Part shown: piece by piece, positions 7,625 through 9,032 of the stretch
How positions within the stretch are numbered: the stretch's first letter is position 1
Layout of the letters: every line of letters starts with the position of its first letter
Assembly (NCBI GenBank): GCA_036351575.1
Contig: JAZBPJ010000146.1
Span: 1-9,032, forward strand
DNA from: JABDPF01 sp036351575
Lineage (GTDB): Bacteria > Pseudomonadota > Gammaproteobacteria > Xanthomonadales > SZUA-36
Direction: 5' to 3'
Length of the DNA stretch: 9,032 bases
The notes under the pieces: generated by a model
Database searches by the model: none
Seen by the model: only the letters and a program-made list of their open reading frames with translations
Told to the model about the DNA's origin: nothing
Made by a program: the position numbers and the translations under genes

Positions 7625-9032
7625 CGGTCGATCCCTCCCATGCACAGGTACTTGATTTCCAGGTAGTCATCCAGGCCGTACTTCGAACCTTCGCGTCCCT
7701 GCCCGGATTCCTTGACGCCGCCGAAGGGCGCCATCTCGTTGGAAACGATGCCCTCGTTGATGCCGACGATGCCGTACTCCAGGCCTTCGGCCACGCGCCA
7801 GATACGGCCGATGTCCCGCGAATAGAAATAGCAGGCCAGTCCGAACTCGGTGTCGTTGGCCATCCTGATGGCCTCTTCCTCGGTGCTGAAACGGAACAGC
7901 GGCGCGATGGGCCCGAAAATTTCCTCGCGAAAAACGCGCATCCCGTCGCTGACGTCGGCCAGGATCGTCGGCTCGACGAAACAGGGGCCGAGCTTCGAGC
8001 GACCGCCGCCGACGATCACGCGGGCGCCCTTCTCCACCGCGTCGTCGACGAAGGACAGCACATCGTCGGCCGCCCCCTCGTTGATCAGCGGGCCGATCTG
8101 CACGCCGTCCTCGGTGCCTTCACCGACCTTCAGGGCTTTCACCGCCTCGGCCAGTTTCGCTGCGAATTCATCGTAGACGCCGTCCTGTACCAGCAGGCGA
8201 TTGGCGCAGACGCAGGTCTGCCCGGAATTGCGGTACTTGCTGAGCATGGCGCCCTGCACCGCCGCGTCGATATCGGCGTCGTCGAACACGATGAACGGCG
8301 CGTTGCCGCCGAGTTCCATCGAGGTGCGTTTCACCGTCGCCGCGCACTCGGCCATCAGCTGCTTTCCGACCTGCGTGGAGCCGGTAAACGTCAGTTTGCG
8401 CACCAGCGGGTTGGACGTCATCTCCCGCCCGATCTCCGCCGTCTTGCCGGTCACGATGTTGATCACGCCGGCGGGTACCCCGGCGCGTTCGGCCAGCACC
8501 GCAAAGGCGTAGGCCGACAGCGGCGTGGCGTTGGCCGGCTTGCACACCACCGTGCAGCCGGCGGCCAGGGCCGGCGCGATCTTGCGCGTCAGCATGGCGT
8601 TGGGGAAGTTCCACGGGGTAATACAGGCGACCACGCCCACGGGCTGCTTGATGCACACCAGGCGCTTGTCCTGCGCGGGGGGTGAAATCGTATCGCCGTA
8701 GACCCGCTTGGCCTCCTCGGCGAACCACTCGATGTAGCTGGCCCCGTAAGCGATCTCGCCGCGGGCCTCTGCCAGCGGCTTGCCCTGCTCGGCCGTCAGG
8801 ATCCGCGCCAGGTCTTCCTGCGCGTCCATCATCAGTTCGAACCAGCGCCTGAGGATCGCGGAACGTTCTTTTACCGTGCGGTTCTTCCACTCTGACTGCG
8901 CCGCGTGCGCCGCCTCGATGGCCCGGCGGGTTTCGGCCGCACCGCAGCGGGCCACCGCGGCGATCACCTCGCCGTTGGCCGGGTTGACGATATCGAGGGT
9001 GCCGCCGTCATCCGCTCCAAGCCAGCGCCCGT
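7621..9032 (-). CDS. gabD: Succinate-semialdehyde dehydrogenase GabD, 5' end cut by window edge
   Basis: NAD(P)-dependent aldehyde dehydrogenase that oxidises succinic semialdehyde to succinate, feeding the TCA cycle. The frame stays open to the right edge, so the true start is outside; 469 residues are in view against 482 in E. coli, and roughly 13-25 are missing. The visible N-terminus reads GRWLGADDGGTLDIVNPANGE, typical of GabD. Motifs in order are ITPWNFPNAMLTRKIAPAL, CKPANATPLSA, the cofactor turn FTGSTQVGKQL, the general-base Glu in MELGGNAPFIVFDDAD (codon 8314-8316), and the catalytic Cys in NSGQTCVCANR (codon 8212-8214), followed by a second Cys two residues on. EEIFGPI and the end GREGSKYGLDDYLEIKYLCMG are class-typical. 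The stop TGA overlaps the gabT GTG by four bases, so the two are translationally coupled. An in-frame GTG at 8965-8967 is not the start, because homology continues upstream of it. Confidence 0.95.
   Translation of the reverse strand, partial: GRWLGADDGGTLDIVNPANGEVIAAVARCGAAETRRAIEAAHAAQSEWKNRTVKERSAILRRWFELMMDAQEDLARILTAEQGKPLAEARGEIAYGASYIEWFAEEAKRVYGDTISPPAQDKRLVCIKQPVGVVACITPWNFPNAMLTRKIAPALAAGCTVVCKPANATPLSAYAFAVLAERAGVPAGVINIVTGKTAEIGREMTSNPLVRKLTFTGSTQVGKQLMAECAATVKRTSMELGGNAPFIVFDDADIDAAVQGAMLSKYRNSGQTCVCANRLLVQDGVYDEFAAKLAEAVKALKVGEGTEDGVQIGPLINEGAADDVLSFVDDAVEKGARVIVGGGRSKLGPCFVEPTILADVSDGMRVFREEIFGPIAPLFRFSTEEEAIRMANDTEFGLACYFYSRDIGRIWRVAEGLEYGIVGINEGIVSNEMAPFGGVKESGQGREGSKYGLDDYLEIKYLCMGGIDR

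Noticed and set aside
6611..7666. 351-codon open frame on the plus strand opposite gabT
   Set aside because: It lies wholly within conserved gabT and its coupled start, has an Arg/His/Gly-rich composition typical of shadow frames in GC-rich DNA, and shows no recognisable motif.
8181..8220. Doubtful reading of gabD as a different aldehyde dehydrogenase
   Set aside because: The catalytic NSGQTCVCANR with two nearby cysteines, the C-terminal YLEIKYLCMG and coupling to gabT all fit GabD.

Overview
The window looks like a chromosomal segment of a GC-rich gammaproteobacterium. The gene order dnaK–grpE–recN–fur–bamE–rnfH–ratA, with its orientations, is the one I know from Pseudomonas and related gammaproteobacteria. 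Fur is also of the Pseudomonas type, and grpE has a sigma-32 promoter rather than a HrcA/CIRCE site. The species cannot be named from this sequence. Nine protein genes fill nearly all of it. I see no RNA gene, mobile element or CRISPR array, and no gap between genes exceeds about 180 bases.

Layout. Positions 1-1889 (minus) hold dnaK, cut at its extreme 3' end. Positions 1976-2566 (minus) hold grpE. A 172-base divergent control region (2567-2738) carries a near-consensus heat-shock promoter for grpE-dnaK and an unusual cluster of inverted repeats. recN runs on the plus strand (2739-4415) and converges on fur (4437-4841, minus). fur and bamE (4980-5519, plus) diverge from a 138-base AT-richer region. 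bamE converges on rnfH (5516-5827, minus) with physically overlapping stop codons. ratA (5820-6248, minus) overlaps the start of rnfH. Upstream of ratA, where smpB would be expected, lies a gabD-gabT operon (minus, 6329-9032, gabD cut at its 5' end).

How the genes work together. DnaK and GrpE form the Hsp70 chaperone with its exchange factor. RecN repairs double-strand breaks, Fur controls iron genes, and BamE is an outer-membrane assembly lipoprotein. RatA and RnfH are a small START-like/ubiquitin-like pair usually found together. GabT and GabD convert GABA to succinate through succinic semialdehyde, an accessory catabolic pathway joined to this conserved block.

I found no previously undescribed system. 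The points most worth a second look are the loss of smpB from its usual place beside gabDT, the roughly 79-residue acidic tail on BamE, and the inverted-repeat cluster between grpE and recN.
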